DNA of 64,000 nucleotides. It comes from Molanna angustata. Taxonomy: Eukaryota > Arthropoda > Insecta > Trichoptera > Molannidae. Location of the stretch: assembly GCA_963576475.1 (NCBI GenBank), contig OY754969.1:23271716-23335715 (forward strand), read 5' to 3'. Position numbers and translations under genes: made by a program. Positions 20,546 through 31,468 of this stretch are shown piece after piece; within the stretch, counting starts at the first letter, position 1, and every line of letters starts with the position of its first letter. A model generated the notes under the pieces. The model searched no databases. It saw only the letters and a program-made list of their open reading frames with translations, and was not told the origin of the DNA.

Positions 20546-21300
20546 TTATTAAGTTGTAACAAAAATATAATATTTAATATCGTGAGTAATCTTTCATTTC
20601 TCTATACTCAATAATTTAAGTTTCTTGGTACCTTTCATTTATAGTAACTGAATTTAATTTGATCAATTCAATAATTGAATGAATTTAATTAAATATTTTA
20701 GCATCTGTCAGTGTCAATGTTTAAAGATTCAATAAGCATGTACAGGATTCAAAACCTGAGGAAACCTTAGTAATAATATACACTCATTATATGTTACATA
20801 CTGATCAACAGTAGGTAAACGATGGCATTTACATTCGTTACTTTTACATGAGAAGTAGAAATGTAATCAATGATAACAATACCCCTCGGAAAAACAGACT
20901 TCCAAGATGTTCTTCCAAGAGTTGAATAGGCCGTTAGCAATACGCCGAAATTGATGCAAAATTACAACAGCTAACAGAAATGGAATGAGAGGGAGAGAGA
21001 AGAAGTTGTTATATTTTTTCAAAAATCTATTTCAATTCGTATGGAATCTCGCTAGCGTCGCTATGATATAAGGTTTTTATATCTATTATTGTTATTATCG
21101 AACTGTTAAGTTTTATAAGTACCTAGTACAGAAATAAGGGGTTGTAAAATATTGGAAAAGAAATATTGTTCCAAAGTTTTACACATCAATAAATGTATTG
21201 TATAATTGTCAACCTGTCATACTCGACAAAATGTCTATCCTTAAGTTTTCTTTATCGAGAAAATTAGGGATTGAACGAGAATGAGTGTAAAATCCCTAAG
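20546..21300. other. No feature recognised
   Basis: AT-rich DNA with no recognised repeat or coding sequence. Confidence 0.4.
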
Positions 21301-21317
21301 AAAAACTTTTTGTATCT

Positions 21318-21340
21318 GGGGTGGGGGGTGGGGGGGGGGG
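21318..21340 (+). other. Dense G-run, quadruplex-capable
   Basis: Runs of 4, 6 and 11 G separated by single T bases. This is long enough to supply four G-tracts. Function unknown. Confidence 0.5.
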
Positions 21341-21729
21341 ACATCGTTCAATTTCTCGATCGTGTCTGTTGATTGACGCTGATTGTCTGACACAAATGAA
21401 AGTGCACTAACAAATGTTGATTGGATATAGCGGGAAACATACACGATTTACTTTTTCACCCTCTGACTTTCCTTCCTTCCTTCCTTCAACGGGTGCAAAA
21501 TAATACCCCATGCAGACAAGGGAAGTCAAATAAATACACAGTTTAGATACAAACCCTTATATCAATATAAAATCATAATTATCATTTTGTAAAAACGGCA
21601 AAATTTTCATCGATCATATGAATTTTTTGTACGCGTTTAGTTTAGATGAATATTTCCCTAATTTATTTACTTAATATTTACTTTGAAGAAGTTGTTGTAT
21701 CAAATAAATTATTACTCACCAAAAAAATC

Positions 21730-21810
21730 TTTCTTTGATTACGTCTCGGGCAACTAATAGGTAGGTTAGGTACTCAGTCAAGTAATTATTTGACATGCAC
21801 CTAATAACTA
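21730..21810. repeat. Fragment matching the repeat at 17.5 kb, inverted
   Basis: TCTCGGGCAACTAATAGGTA and a GTCAAATAATTACTT-type stretch are the reverse complement of the 17.5-kb block, with small differences. Old and short. Confidence 0.4.
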
Positions 21811-21894
21811 GTCGTTACATTACTAACATATGGGTTGATTTACTAGTTTAAACTATTGTAATAAAACTAATATTTTTACAGTTGCACATTCGAA

Positions 21895-22200
21895 TATTTC
21901 TCAATAGATGGCGTAACAAAAAAGATTCTGCGTCACTTCATAGATGGCGATAGTGATTCAGGTTATTTTAAAGCGAACTCATTTTCATGATTAAAATATG
22001 CAACTTTCGAAAATTTGATTAATAGGAATCTCGATAAGAAGGCATAATCGATGAAAGTTGCGCAAGCGCAAAAAGTGATCACGTAAAACCAGCCGATGAC
22101 AGGCCGTAAGCCCTGTAGATGTCTTGAGTTCCTGGTTGGCCTATAATATTACAACTTCTCTCTATTGAGATGCTAAAAATATGTCATAAAATATTGTTAC
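21895..22200. mobile_element. TIR MITE family T, copy 2, partial left end
   Basis: Shares the interior landmarks of the 45.7-kb copy (AATAGATGGCG, CATAGATGGC, AGTTGCGCAAG, AGTGATCACGTAAA, CCAGCCGATGACAGG, TTGAGTTCCTGGTT) and the right inverted repeat (CTCTCTATTGAGATGCTAA). The left inverted repeat is missing or decayed. No coding capacity. Confidence 0.6.
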
Positions 22201-22662
22201 AAAAACAGCATAATAATTCAAAATTCTTAGGCAGAACAAAACACAAATTTATACGGGTTATACAATATACAACATTCCGGGTAATAATATTACTACATTA
22301 TTGATTAACAAAAAATAAAATTATATTAGCATTTAATATTTTTACATCAAGCAATATTTCATACTACGGTAAATCGTATAGGTGCAAGTATACTATACTT
22401 GCACCTCTGTCTCACTTCAACCTAAACTATGACGATTAAAAATAATAGAACTGATTTATATAACGCTACTCTGGAACAGGCATAGCCTAGTAGAGTAGCC
22501 TAATCCACAAATTAAAATAAATATATATACACTTTACACTGATGATAACAACTTTAACATAATTATAGTACTATAGACTACTTTATCAAGCTATATTGTA
22601 CCTACATAAAACATTATTATACTACTTGTAAAATTTTTAATTATTTAACATATCGTTTTGGG
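22201..22662. other. No gene seen
   Basis: AT-rich DNA with a small perfect palindrome of AAGTATACTATACTT type at about 22386-22400. Confidence 0.4.
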
Positions 22663-23262
22663 GAAAACCAATGCAAACTATTAAGTTTAATAAATAAGCG
22701 TAGAAAGGTGTTCGATTTGATATTTTTATTTAAAATAGTGAATTGCTTTGTGGATTCTGCATATCTGCTGGAGAAAATTGCCTTTCGTTGCCCTTTACGC
22801 AGTACTAGATCGAATGAATTATTTGCTATTCCTATATGTAAGACTAATTATGCGCAGAACTCTTTTGTCAGACGCAGTTGTAAATTGTATAATTCTGTCA
22901 TTAAGTCTGATATAGATATTCTAAATAACGATTTTGCAGTTTTTAAAAGAAAACTTTTTAATGTTGTGTGAAAAGAATACTCTTTAACTTATTTGTGGGT
23001 ACGTGTTAACTGTTTTCTTTTTTTTTATTTCTTGACTGGTTAACTGGTTATTTATTTTATTATTTTTATTTTTTATTATGTTATGTTTTATTTCAATCTT
23101 TTTTATTCTTCCTCTTGCTATAACTAATGTTTTTTCCTTCATAAAGTATCTTATTGTAAACCATTTATGGAAACTTTGCTGGTTTATTTGATAATCATTT
23201 TGTACCATTACAATTTATTTATAAAACTGTATGTTTCCTTGACAAATAAATAATAAAAAAAA
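22663..23262 (+). pseudogene. CR1/Jockey-type LINE, 3' terminal fragment (family J1)
   Basis: Open frame through 22971. The reading INKRRKVFDLIFLFKIVNCFVDS, then LLEKIAFRCP, then KTNYAQNSFVRRSCKLYNSV, matches the 20.0-kb fragment in the last 70 residues and extends further upstream. This is the polymerase C-terminus after the RT domain. The 3' untranslated region ends in an AATAAATAATAAAAA tail near 23240-23262. 5' truncated, with no internal stop in the coding part. Confidence 0.7.
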
Positions 23263-24499
23263 AAATAAAATGATTTTAAATAAATAAAAAAAATATAATA
23301 CTACTTCGTTTGAGGTTATGTTTTTTTTTCTGAAAAAAGTATCTTTTATTTCGTGGAAGGTTGGTGTGTTGCAATTCATAATATTATAAATATTTTCTCG
23401 GAACATGGAACCACACTTTTTGCGAACTCTGCGTCCTACTCATACAAATTCGGGTTGCGCGATTTTATTTGTAACTTCAGTCACGTGCGAATGTTTCTCG
23501 AGACATTTATTTTTGTTTTTCGATTCAGTAGTGTCACCCTTAACGGCATTCTCTACACTGCGTACATTCATACTGCTATTTTATTTACATTCAGCGAAGA
23601 AGATGTGCTCTAAAAAAGTGTCATAGGTCATTACTAAAAATAGGTCAGTTTATAGAGGAATATAATATCCAAATTATGGAAAAGTTATTTTTAATATATC
23701 ATGATAAAAAAAATGATTTAAAACCGAGAAATCCTTTTACCAAAATCTGTAAAGTGAATTTTCATACGGAATTCTATTTGCCTATTCCGCAAGATATGTA
23801 AATTGTGTGATGATGACACAGTAAAATAACAAGAAATAAAACAAAATACATATAATACTCCATATTTTTTAAATTATCAAATATTGTTCACTAAATCGGC
23901 GAATTGCGAATTTAAATACGTCCACATCACATGTTTAATCTTTCATTTCACGTATTGAAAGGACAATAGAATAAAGATGAAGTAGTACTGGGTTGTAAAG
24001 AAGGTAAAACATGCATTTTGTAAGCATCTTTATCTTGGTCGCAGAACGTGAGGTGAGTTAGTCATCGTGACCTGGAGATGTTCACAAGCTTTCCTCGTAT
24101 GACCACGGAGACTAAACCGAAGAATGTTTTTATTATTATTTTACCTTGACAATTTCTCTACATATTGTTCATACGTACATTCACAAATGCCTCCTGCATA
24201 CATACATCATACAAATTGTACCCGATTGAAATGCTAATCGATTGTATTGTACAATTGTACAGTACAAGTTCACTTCTACGATGTAACTCGTGTAAGTTGG
24301 CAGTATACACACAAAAAAACTAATTTTGTTTGAATATTTTAATAAGTAAAATATATAGATAAAAAGCTCACGATGCAATTTCATTCCGGTCTTTCCATTA
24401 GAGAAAAAATATTGGCCACCTAAGAAATACTTCTCGCAAGGAAAGTCATACAACTCACACTCAACTTGTGACGTACAATTTTTCCTTCAAGGAAATATC
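23263..24499. other. No supported gene
   Basis: AT-rich DNA. Two overlapping open frames (about 23353-23626) have no recognised motif and are not supported as genes. Confidence 0.35.
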
Positions 24500-24529
24500 T
24501 TACAATTATTATTTAGAAAGACATTTTAG

Positions 24530-24675
24530 CTGATTGGTAACCGGAGGGGTTACCAATCAACAGTAGTTATTTAGTTTAGCTTATTAGTAACCAGATGAGT
24601 TACCAATCAAGCGTAGTTTAGTAACCAGAGGGGTTACTATTAAATATAGGTGGTAACAAGAGGGGTTATCAATAA
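24530..24675. repeat. Four degenerate palindromic TAACC-GGTTA units
   Basis: Four units of the form GTAACC(A/G)GAGGGGTTAC, each a small inverted repeat around a GAGGGG or GATGAG core, start near 24538, 24587, 24619 and 24647. The first two are followed by CAATCAA. They lie at the probable 3' end of the LTR annotated next. Confidence 0.6.
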
Positions 24676-25295
24676 AGAGAGTTTGCTATATCCCAATTAA
24701 GTGGATATGATTTGAAATAAGAACACAAGGACGGTGGTTGAGAGAGAAGAAGAAAGAATGGTCAAAAGTTACAATGAGTATATTGATCACAATTAATAGT
24801 TTGCTTAAAGGTAAATTTACAATTGATAAAATAACTTACAAAGGAACTTTCTCACGATGAGTACCTAGGTATAACGAGCGAGTGTGTCGAAGCGTCCGAT
24901 TATTCGTATGGTGAAGTACCATCGTGCTCGCGGGGTCGAGAGATGACCGGTGGTCGAGAGATGAAGTGACGGCGAGACGGCGTGGTCGAGAAGCGACCAG
25001 TGGTCGCGTGGTCGTAACAGCGGCGTGAAGTGACGAAACGAAGTGACGGAAATGCGGAAATGAAGTGACGACGTGTACAGGTGTAGACTCCCTTAAATAG
25101 TGCTGCGCTGGGGGTAGCAAGTTCAATGTCCTCGAACTTTCTAGACTTATTTCATTGAAGTGTCATACCCAGTTGAGGAGTATTGTCACTAGTTTGACGT
25201 TGCGGGCGATGAACTCGGCCTAGCGACAAACAAATAAACTTGCCGTCGCCAGGCGCTCGCTCGAAAGAAATTTCGAGATGTGGTCTGCCACAACA
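24530..25295 (-). mobile_element. Probable solo LTR of a Ty3/gypsy-like element
   Basis: The minus strand starts TGTTGTGGCAGACC at 25295. About 200 bp downstream it has a TATA-like TATTTAA (25092-25098), followed by a GC-richer stretch with repeated GTCACTTC and CTCGACC units, then an AT-rich section. This is the layout of an insect LTR (TG start, promoter, R/U5). No matching second LTR, primer binding site or gag/pol lies in the window, so it would be a solo LTR. The inner boundary and target duplication were not found, so extent and class are tentative. Confidence 0.4.
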
Positions 25296-26194
25296 TATAA
25301 ACAACTTCTCAAGAATATAGAATATTTGAAAGAGTAAACTGTTATTATCATATCGAAGTTCACATGAAACAAAATGAATATTTTATATTTTTCTGATATA
25401 CGCGATAATTATAAAGAAAATTCACGATCTGATAAACTGTAATAAGTAATTGGTGACATTCAGATGGCTATGAAAAATACAGTTATATTTTATAAAAGAA
25501 GAAAACATAGCAAATAAAATAATATCATACACAATGAAAAAAATATTCCTAGGAATATGTTAAATATATTTAGTTTCACTAACGCTCCATAGGGGCTCAA
25601 AGAAGTTGCAGAAAAACAATCAGGATTTATTACACTATGAATTCCGAACTTTGTGTTCGCTGAGGTGCAGTAAATATATTTGTACATTGAAATACTTCGT
25701 GAACTTCCTATTTCTTTTTTTTGGCACCAAAGTAGATGCTGGAACTTCAATGGAACCAAGTCTCTATAAACTAGAATAAAAGAGTATCAAATCTTCCAAA
25801 CTTTTTTCATAATTTGAACGCTTGCGAAAATAGACCGGTAACGTAATTTAATGTTATTCGATTCCTCGGGAAAGTTTTTAATTAATATAAAGATAAAGAG
25901 GCCAAGGGATGCTGAATTGGTAATTTCGTTAAAAAATTGGAAATTCCATCCGGTCTCTGAAAAATAACCATAAATAAAAAATACAAAACCCTTTTTGATA
26001 CCTATACATTTTCATGGAATGTAAATTGAGTTACTATATTTTTTATTGTTTTATAAATAACAGTGATATACTTATTTATATACCAAAACTCGCATTTCAG
26101 AGAGAAATCATAGTCAGATTCTCTTCACTCTACACTTTTTCTCGCTTCGTTGTATCGAAACGACTACAGTAAAAAGTATGGAATAGATTAAATC
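25296..26194. other. No feature recognised
   Basis: AT-rich DNA without recognised repeats or coding motifs. Confidence 0.4.
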
Positions 26195-26300
26195 TATACC
26201 AAAATGTTTATTAATATTTGTTTTTGCTGGAAATCGAAACCAGGACGCCGAAACAGTTATCAAACGACTCACTATTTTGCCACAGATAACCACTGTAACA
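26195..26300 (-). repeat. tRNA-like SINE head fragment
   Basis: On the minus strand, CTGGTTTCGATTTCC (around 26228-26243) resembles a pol III B box. It is preceded at the expected distance by GTTTGATAACTG-type sequence and followed by an AT-rich body. A 16-bp inverted repeat (26291-26306 with 26320-26335) sits between it and the LINE fragment. Low-confidence SINE call. Confidence 0.35.
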
Positions 26301-26335
26301 GAATTGACCTAAGAGGTTAATTCTGTTGCAGTGGG

Positions 26336-27426
26336 ATCTACGCCTACTCATTGGTTGCCTATTTTAAGTCACATACTGCCACATGACCTTGGAAGTATGA
26401 AAGCACTAACCAAGGAATACAATAAACTCGTCTAAAATCCTGCAATGCCAGCCAACGCAGATCTTAATCACTTCTTGCGGAGAAACAGGTTCAAATCCAG
26501 AAACCCTCCATTTGGAACAGCTTCTAACTTATCCATGCAAAACAATGTATACAAAATTATGGAGGCATGAGTGGAAAAAAATACGGGTGACTCTCTATTG
26601 AACTCCCTGTCCTGCATCACGGACATTCCGCCTGGCTTCGATCAACCGGAAGGCTCTGGACGGCGCTAAACAGAATCCGAGGTGGGCATAGCAGGTGCGC
26701 TGATTTTGCCTTCAAATGTAGATGGCGAGAGTCCCCTAGATGTGACTGCGGAGCTGACAGACAGATCATTGGACATATATTATAGTCACAGAGTGTGTGA
26801 ACTGCCTGTGGTGACCAAAATGACTGTAGGCCTAGGTTGCGGCTCTAAGGGCCTAGGCAGTAAAGGCGGGGGTGGGCGGCCGACGCTGTTGTGCCCTCGT
26901 CAATTCTGTACTTAGAGAAGAGCAGGACGGACGCCTCTAGTCTCGCTCGGCAGTTACTCGTCAAACTGTGGCGAATGTTGTTGTTTGGTCCGGGCACACC
27001 GCCGGCGCAGACGTCGGGTCAGACATCCTGTGTTGACATCTGTGACGTCATATCTGACAGGTGATGATTGCGTCGGATGCCCCCGGTGTTAGTCCGCCAA
27101 GCTTTCGGACGCCAACACGAGGACCGAGGGGTGCGGGGACAAGCCCTTCCGTTCGATCGGTTGTGCTAGGGGCTTGCCCCGGCTGCCGATCTTGAGCGGT
27201 TGCCCCGCCGTTTGAGGTTGGATTCTCGGGGGCAGTGGTTGAACCCGATGGATAGTGGATGGTTGTGTTTGTCCGACGTTGCGGCCGCGTCCGGGGGTGA
27301 AAAGGGCCATAGAGTCCTAGAGCATCACCGGCGTGGAAGTGGTATCGCGTACTCATCACCTGACCAAAATGACTTTTTTGAACGTACCGACGAAGCGATT
27401 AATTACATAAAAGAATCTGTACATTA
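26336..27426 (+). pseudogene. Jockey/I-like LINE polymerase C-terminus, frameshifted and interrupted
   Basis: Decayed coding sequence read across frames. THWLPILSHILPHDL is followed by NHFLRRNRFKSRNPP and PPGFDQP. A frame change near 26655 leads to WTALNRIRGGHSRCADF, then RWRESPRCDCGADRQIIGHIL, a CxCG...H zinc-knuckle-like motif of LINE C-termini. The end DFFERTDEAINYIKESVH and a stop at 27424-27426 lie beyond the insertion at 26826-27360. Stops at about 26434 and in the C-terminal part show it is dead. The neighbour to the right is a GAG-box repeat. Confidence 0.7.
26826..27360. mobile_element. GC-rich 535-bp insertion with 14-bp target duplication
   Basis: TGACCAAAATGACT occurs at 26812-26825 and again at 27361-27374, directly flanking a segment far richer in G and C than the rest of the window. 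The LINE reading frame continues after the second duplicate. The insert contains GGGGACAAGCCC and GGGGCTTGCCCCGG blocks and a TGTTAGTCCGCC/CGGACGCCAACA stem. No poly-A tail is seen on either strand, and open frames within it have no recognised motif. A target duplication of this size fits target-primed reverse transcription, so it may be a LINE 3' untranslated region or a SINE. Identity unresolved. Confidence 0.75.
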
Positions 27427-27479
27427 ATATCAGACAAGCAGGAAACTTGACCCTGAGTAACTTTTATTTCATAATTTTT

Positions 27480-27977
27480 ACTCCACACTAAACCCAAGGG
27501 GATAAAGTAAGGAGTTATGAATAGTTATTTTTTATAAGTTATTTTTTTATTGCAGATTATCAACAAGTATCATGCTGAGATTGTATTCGGAAAGTTCGAT
27601 TACAGACTAAAGTACTCATTCGATGCCTACTTTTCAAATTTAGCAAATTCGTATGTCTAATACTCGCTATTAGATTTTGAATTATATCAAATTTAGCAAA
27701 TTCGTATGTCTAATACTCGCTATTAGATTTTGAATTATATCTGAAAAGTGCTTCTAATTTTTTTTAAATGTCAAATATTTCAATGTAACCCCAAGCTCAG
27801 GGAACTTAAAATTGCAAAAAAAGACACATCACTTTTATAAAATGGCATTGAAGAATTATCAAGCTTTCATAATAAATTATTTAAATAAAAAATAATATAA
27901 CAAACTCATTTCATGAAAATGCATAAATTTCCATAAAAACGTTGTATATTTTATGGAGTGACTTGGTAGTGAGGAGT
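27480..27977 (-). repeat. GAG-box dispersed repeat, copy 3
   Basis: Minus-oriented copy with inverted ends ACTCCACACTAAACCCAAGG at the left and GACTTGGTAGTGAGGAGT at the right. It stops at GGAGT on the right and lacks the conserved AACGAGTGGG block seen in copies 1, 2, 4 and 5. An internal 53-bp tandem duplication spans about 27635-27740. Confidence 0.65.
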
Positions 27978-28670
27978 TATAAATTGACTTAATTTTCTTG
28001 TGGTACATGCGGCCAAACGCTAAATTAAAATGATACCGGGTTTCAATAAGTTTAGTGGTACGTAGGATTTATTTATTATTTGATGTTGTGTAAAACCGTT
28101 TTTTTTGTGGAACTAAAATTTTGTATAGTGATATGGTTATTTAATACTCAATGTATATACCTACCCCTATAAGATATCCTTATATTATATATGTTGATGG
28201 TATATAGCAATAGGTATAAATAAACCGTCGAAGTTATAGTCGTGCTTTAGATATATGGATCGTAAATCAAATGATCCAATTTCTTAGAGGCGCGGAAAAA
28301 TTCTCAATAATTCCGTAGATAAACGTACGGTATATTTGTGAGATTGGTCTCTGTGTGATCGCGGGGGATTTTACGACTATCTCTACGAATAAAAAAACAC
28401 AACTCCACTAAGATCGACTCAATAAATTTCCAACATTTCTCAAAATGGTTGTATGTATCCGAGTACTAAGCGCATCGAGAATATATTTTGATCTCAGATT
28501 TTCAGTTGAGGTGTCAATAAAAAATGAAAGAATTATTAAAACTTCATAAAAACCGTAAGAAAAATTGCTATTTTCATAATTTTTACGAGAGTAGAGGCTA
28601 ACTAATTTTCTTAGCGTGTGATGTAAAATTTATAAGAAACTATTTATATGATAATTGAAATACAACACCA
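27978..28670. other. No feature recognised
   Basis: AT-rich DNA between two opposite-facing GAG-box copies. Confidence 0.4.
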
Positions 28671-29050
28671 AACGAGTGGGTTTGGGTCAACGCTGTACTC
28701 CTCCCTACCAAGTCACCACACAAAGTATTTAAATTTTGTATGGAAATTTTTTCAGCAATCTCATGAAATGAATTTGTAAAATTATTTTTTATTGAAATAG
28801 TTTATTATGAAAACTTGATAACTCTAAAATGCCATTTTATGAAGGTAGTGAGCCTTTTTAGCCATTTGAAAATGAAAACATCAAATTTTAAGTTTCCTGA
28901 ACATGCGGTCACTTTGACATATATGACAGTTGAAAAATTGAGAAGCACTGATCAGATATTCTTCAAAATTTAATGGGTTCTATGCGAGTATAAGATATAC
29001 GAATCTGCAAAATTTAAAAATAATCGAATGAGTACCTATTTTAGTCGTAA
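28671..29050 (+). repeat. GAG-box dispersed repeat, copy 4, 3' truncated
   Basis: Starts AACGAGTGGGTTTGGGTC and runs collinear with copy 2 to the AATCGAATGAGTA block, then stops after TTTTAGTC. The 3' inverted repeat is missing. Confidence 0.6.
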
Positions 29051-29911
29051 AGAAAAATGCGGAGAAAACGTTGTTTATTACATATTAGGCATCCTCTCTG
29101 ATTCGAAGACGAGTGATTTCTTCAATAGCAAGACCCAAGAAGATAGAGTTAATTAGTATGATTACAAAATTAAAACTTTGTTTAAAACAAAAGTTAGTTG
29201 CAGTAATATTATTAAAATTCCATTTTCCCTCACATTCAATGTAGAGCAAATAGCGGTGATCTATTTTATCACTCTTATGAACTTTCATTAAACATCAATC
29301 ACTTTGAAGTACATATTTGATGATAGATAATCGTGTGATTTATTTTCCATGATGTGTAATGTATACGACCTTCTTATAAGGAAATGACCTGGTTTAAATC
29401 AACAATCCCATTTTTTTTCTGATGATGTTGTTTAAAATATTTACTGAAAAGTTGCAAATATATGAATGTCACAAAATGCCTTCACCAAATGAATTAATGT
29501 AGTTGAACAGTTAAAAGCAAATTGAATACAATATTTATCTGACGGTGTTCAATGCTTTGAGCTACTACGTTTCAGACCATAATTACCTGGAAGGTATCTT
29601 AGACCATCTGAAGTAACAGAGTCTAACAAGGATTTATGTTTTGAAATTATTTGATATCGAAAAAAGTAAAGCAAATCTAAGAAATCTGCGCCTTTGGAAT
29701 GATCCTGTATTTATAAATCGGCACAATACAAATCGTTTTTAAATTTAATATATTTTTGAATTCAATATATTTATTTAAATATGAATGTGAAATTCATGTA
29801 ATAGTTAATTTATTGAGAAACAAAAATTAAATTTCATTTTTACATTTCGTTGAAAATAAATATTGTTACTATGTATGTATATTACAAAACAACAGCTATT
29901 AAATGGATCAT
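29051..29911. other. No feature recognised
   Basis: AT-rich DNA without recognised features. Confidence 0.4.
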
Positions 29912-30505
29912 CATCATCATCAGCATCACTGCAGGACATAGGCCTCCCCTCTCCTTCTCCACTCCTCCCGTTCCTGTGCGACTCTCATCCACTGTGGTCC
30001 AACAAATCTTTTTATGTCGTCCATCCATCTGTTAGGTGGTCGCCCTTGTGGTCTCTTGTCGCATCTCGGTCTCCACTCCACCAGTCTTTTCGTCCATCTA
30101 CTGTCGGTCATTCTTTATATGTGTCCTACCCATCTTCACTTCTGCATGGCTATTCTCTCAACCACATCGGACAGTTTGGTCTGACTGCATATCCAGTCAT
30201 TTCTCTCCCTGTCTTCTAGTTTTATGGCCAACATTATCCCTACATTTTTCTTTGTGCTACACGCAGCTTGTTGGGAGACAATTTGGTTAAGGTTTGGTTT
30301 TGTTTCCATGCCATTAGTGAATACTCGCAGAATGCACTGCTCAAACACCCAAACAAAATAATGACAAACTTGGACCACTATATATACCTTGGACATAAGA
30401 TGACTCTCGGCAACGACAGTCAAACCATCGAAATTGAGAGAAGAATAAGTCTTGCATGGGCGGCCTTTGGAAACTCGATAACACTGTTTCGTAGCCCCAT
30501 ACCGA
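29912..30505 (-). mobile_element. RTE family B copy with 5' inversion
   Basis: Positions 29912-30350 match, on the minus strand, 15323-15772 of the other family-B copy, including the GATGAT tail and the CTGCAG block. Positions 30356-30505 match the next part of the element (copy-1 positions about 15790-15973) but on the plus strand, and lack about 35 bp internally. About 18 bp is missing between the two parts. This is the typical outcome of twin priming during LINE insertion. The coding parts carry frameshifts. Readable pieces include KLSDVVERIAMQK and IYLGHKMTLG. Confidence 0.75.
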
Positions 30506-31274
30506 ATTACCCTGCTTTTTCTAATCGTTAATGAGTTAAGTAGTGAAGAAGTATTTTTGTGCATGTCTAAAGGTTTATAAAACGTGAAAACACGTCCGGC
30601 ACTGTTCTGATATATGTTTATGATATCAGTGATACAAAATGTTTTTTTTCTCCCTTTCATTTTCAGGAATGCATGTCGGTGTACCTAAATGGGCAAATAG
30701 CAGCCAATGTTAGATAGGTACCTATTTATCTGACGTCGCGTCGCTTCGAAAGGGAAACCGAGCGGCGGATATTGAAAGCTAGCAAACAGAAAAAATGCCA
30801 CGGGCCAAAGAGAAAGCACAGATTTTAATGAACGGCGCGAATACGGACAGATGATTGTTTGTACAAAAATATCGCTTCAATAGCTCGGACAAACAAATCA
30901 TCGTTTTGACACGAAATGAAAGAACGTTTAAGGCGTGAGAAAGCATATTGGAAACAAAAAAAGGATGGTAGATGGAAAACATTTGAAGTCTACGGAATAT
31001 ACATTTATTTGATAGTATACTAGCACATTCTGATATATTTATTTCTTTACAAAATCATATGAAGATGCAAAAAGGTGGGTTTGTTGCCTAATGGAAATAT
31101 CTTCCAGCCAACCTCATATATTTGTACATAAAACAACAAATGCATAATTTAATAGGATGAAAATATAGTCAATGAATTACTATTTCTACCATTGTACCTA
31201 TCTACATACTTATGAGCAATATACTAATGTTAATTTTGTCGACGGATAATTCGTGGTGAAACTCCATTATACTA
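30506..31274. other. No feature recognised
   Basis: Includes a short GC-richer patch (about 30730-30850) with no coding motif; otherwise AT-rich. Confidence 0.35.
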
Positions 31275-31468
31275 GGTATAAATGAAAACACTTATTAGTT
31301 TTAGTTTCACTATTTAATTTTAACACTGGCACTGACTGGTATCGATCTGAAGATCATCGTCAGAGTGAGTCAGAGCATTCTGACGATGATCTTCAGATTG
31401 ATACCAGTCAGTGCCAGTGTTAAAATTAAATAGTGAAACTAAAACTAATTAGTGTTTTCATTTATACC
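31275..31468. mobile_element. Perfect-type foldback MITE with TA flanks
   Basis: Arms GGTATAAATGAAAACACT... and its reverse complement pair over about 85-90 bp with only a few mismatches around a spacer at about 31364-31378. TA flanks both ends (31273-31274 and 31469-31470), the target duplication of Tc1/mariner-type elements. No coding capacity. Confidence 0.8.

Noticed and set aside
23353..23626. Host gene exon in overlapping 73-86 codon frames
   Set aside because: No family similarity, no splice context, and two frames overlap in the same strand, so coding cannot be supported.
27048..27427. Overlapping 70-103 codon frames in the GC-rich insert
   Set aside because: GC-rich DNA is poor in stop codons by chance. 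The frames have no recognised domain, and one runs across the insertion junction into LINE sequence.
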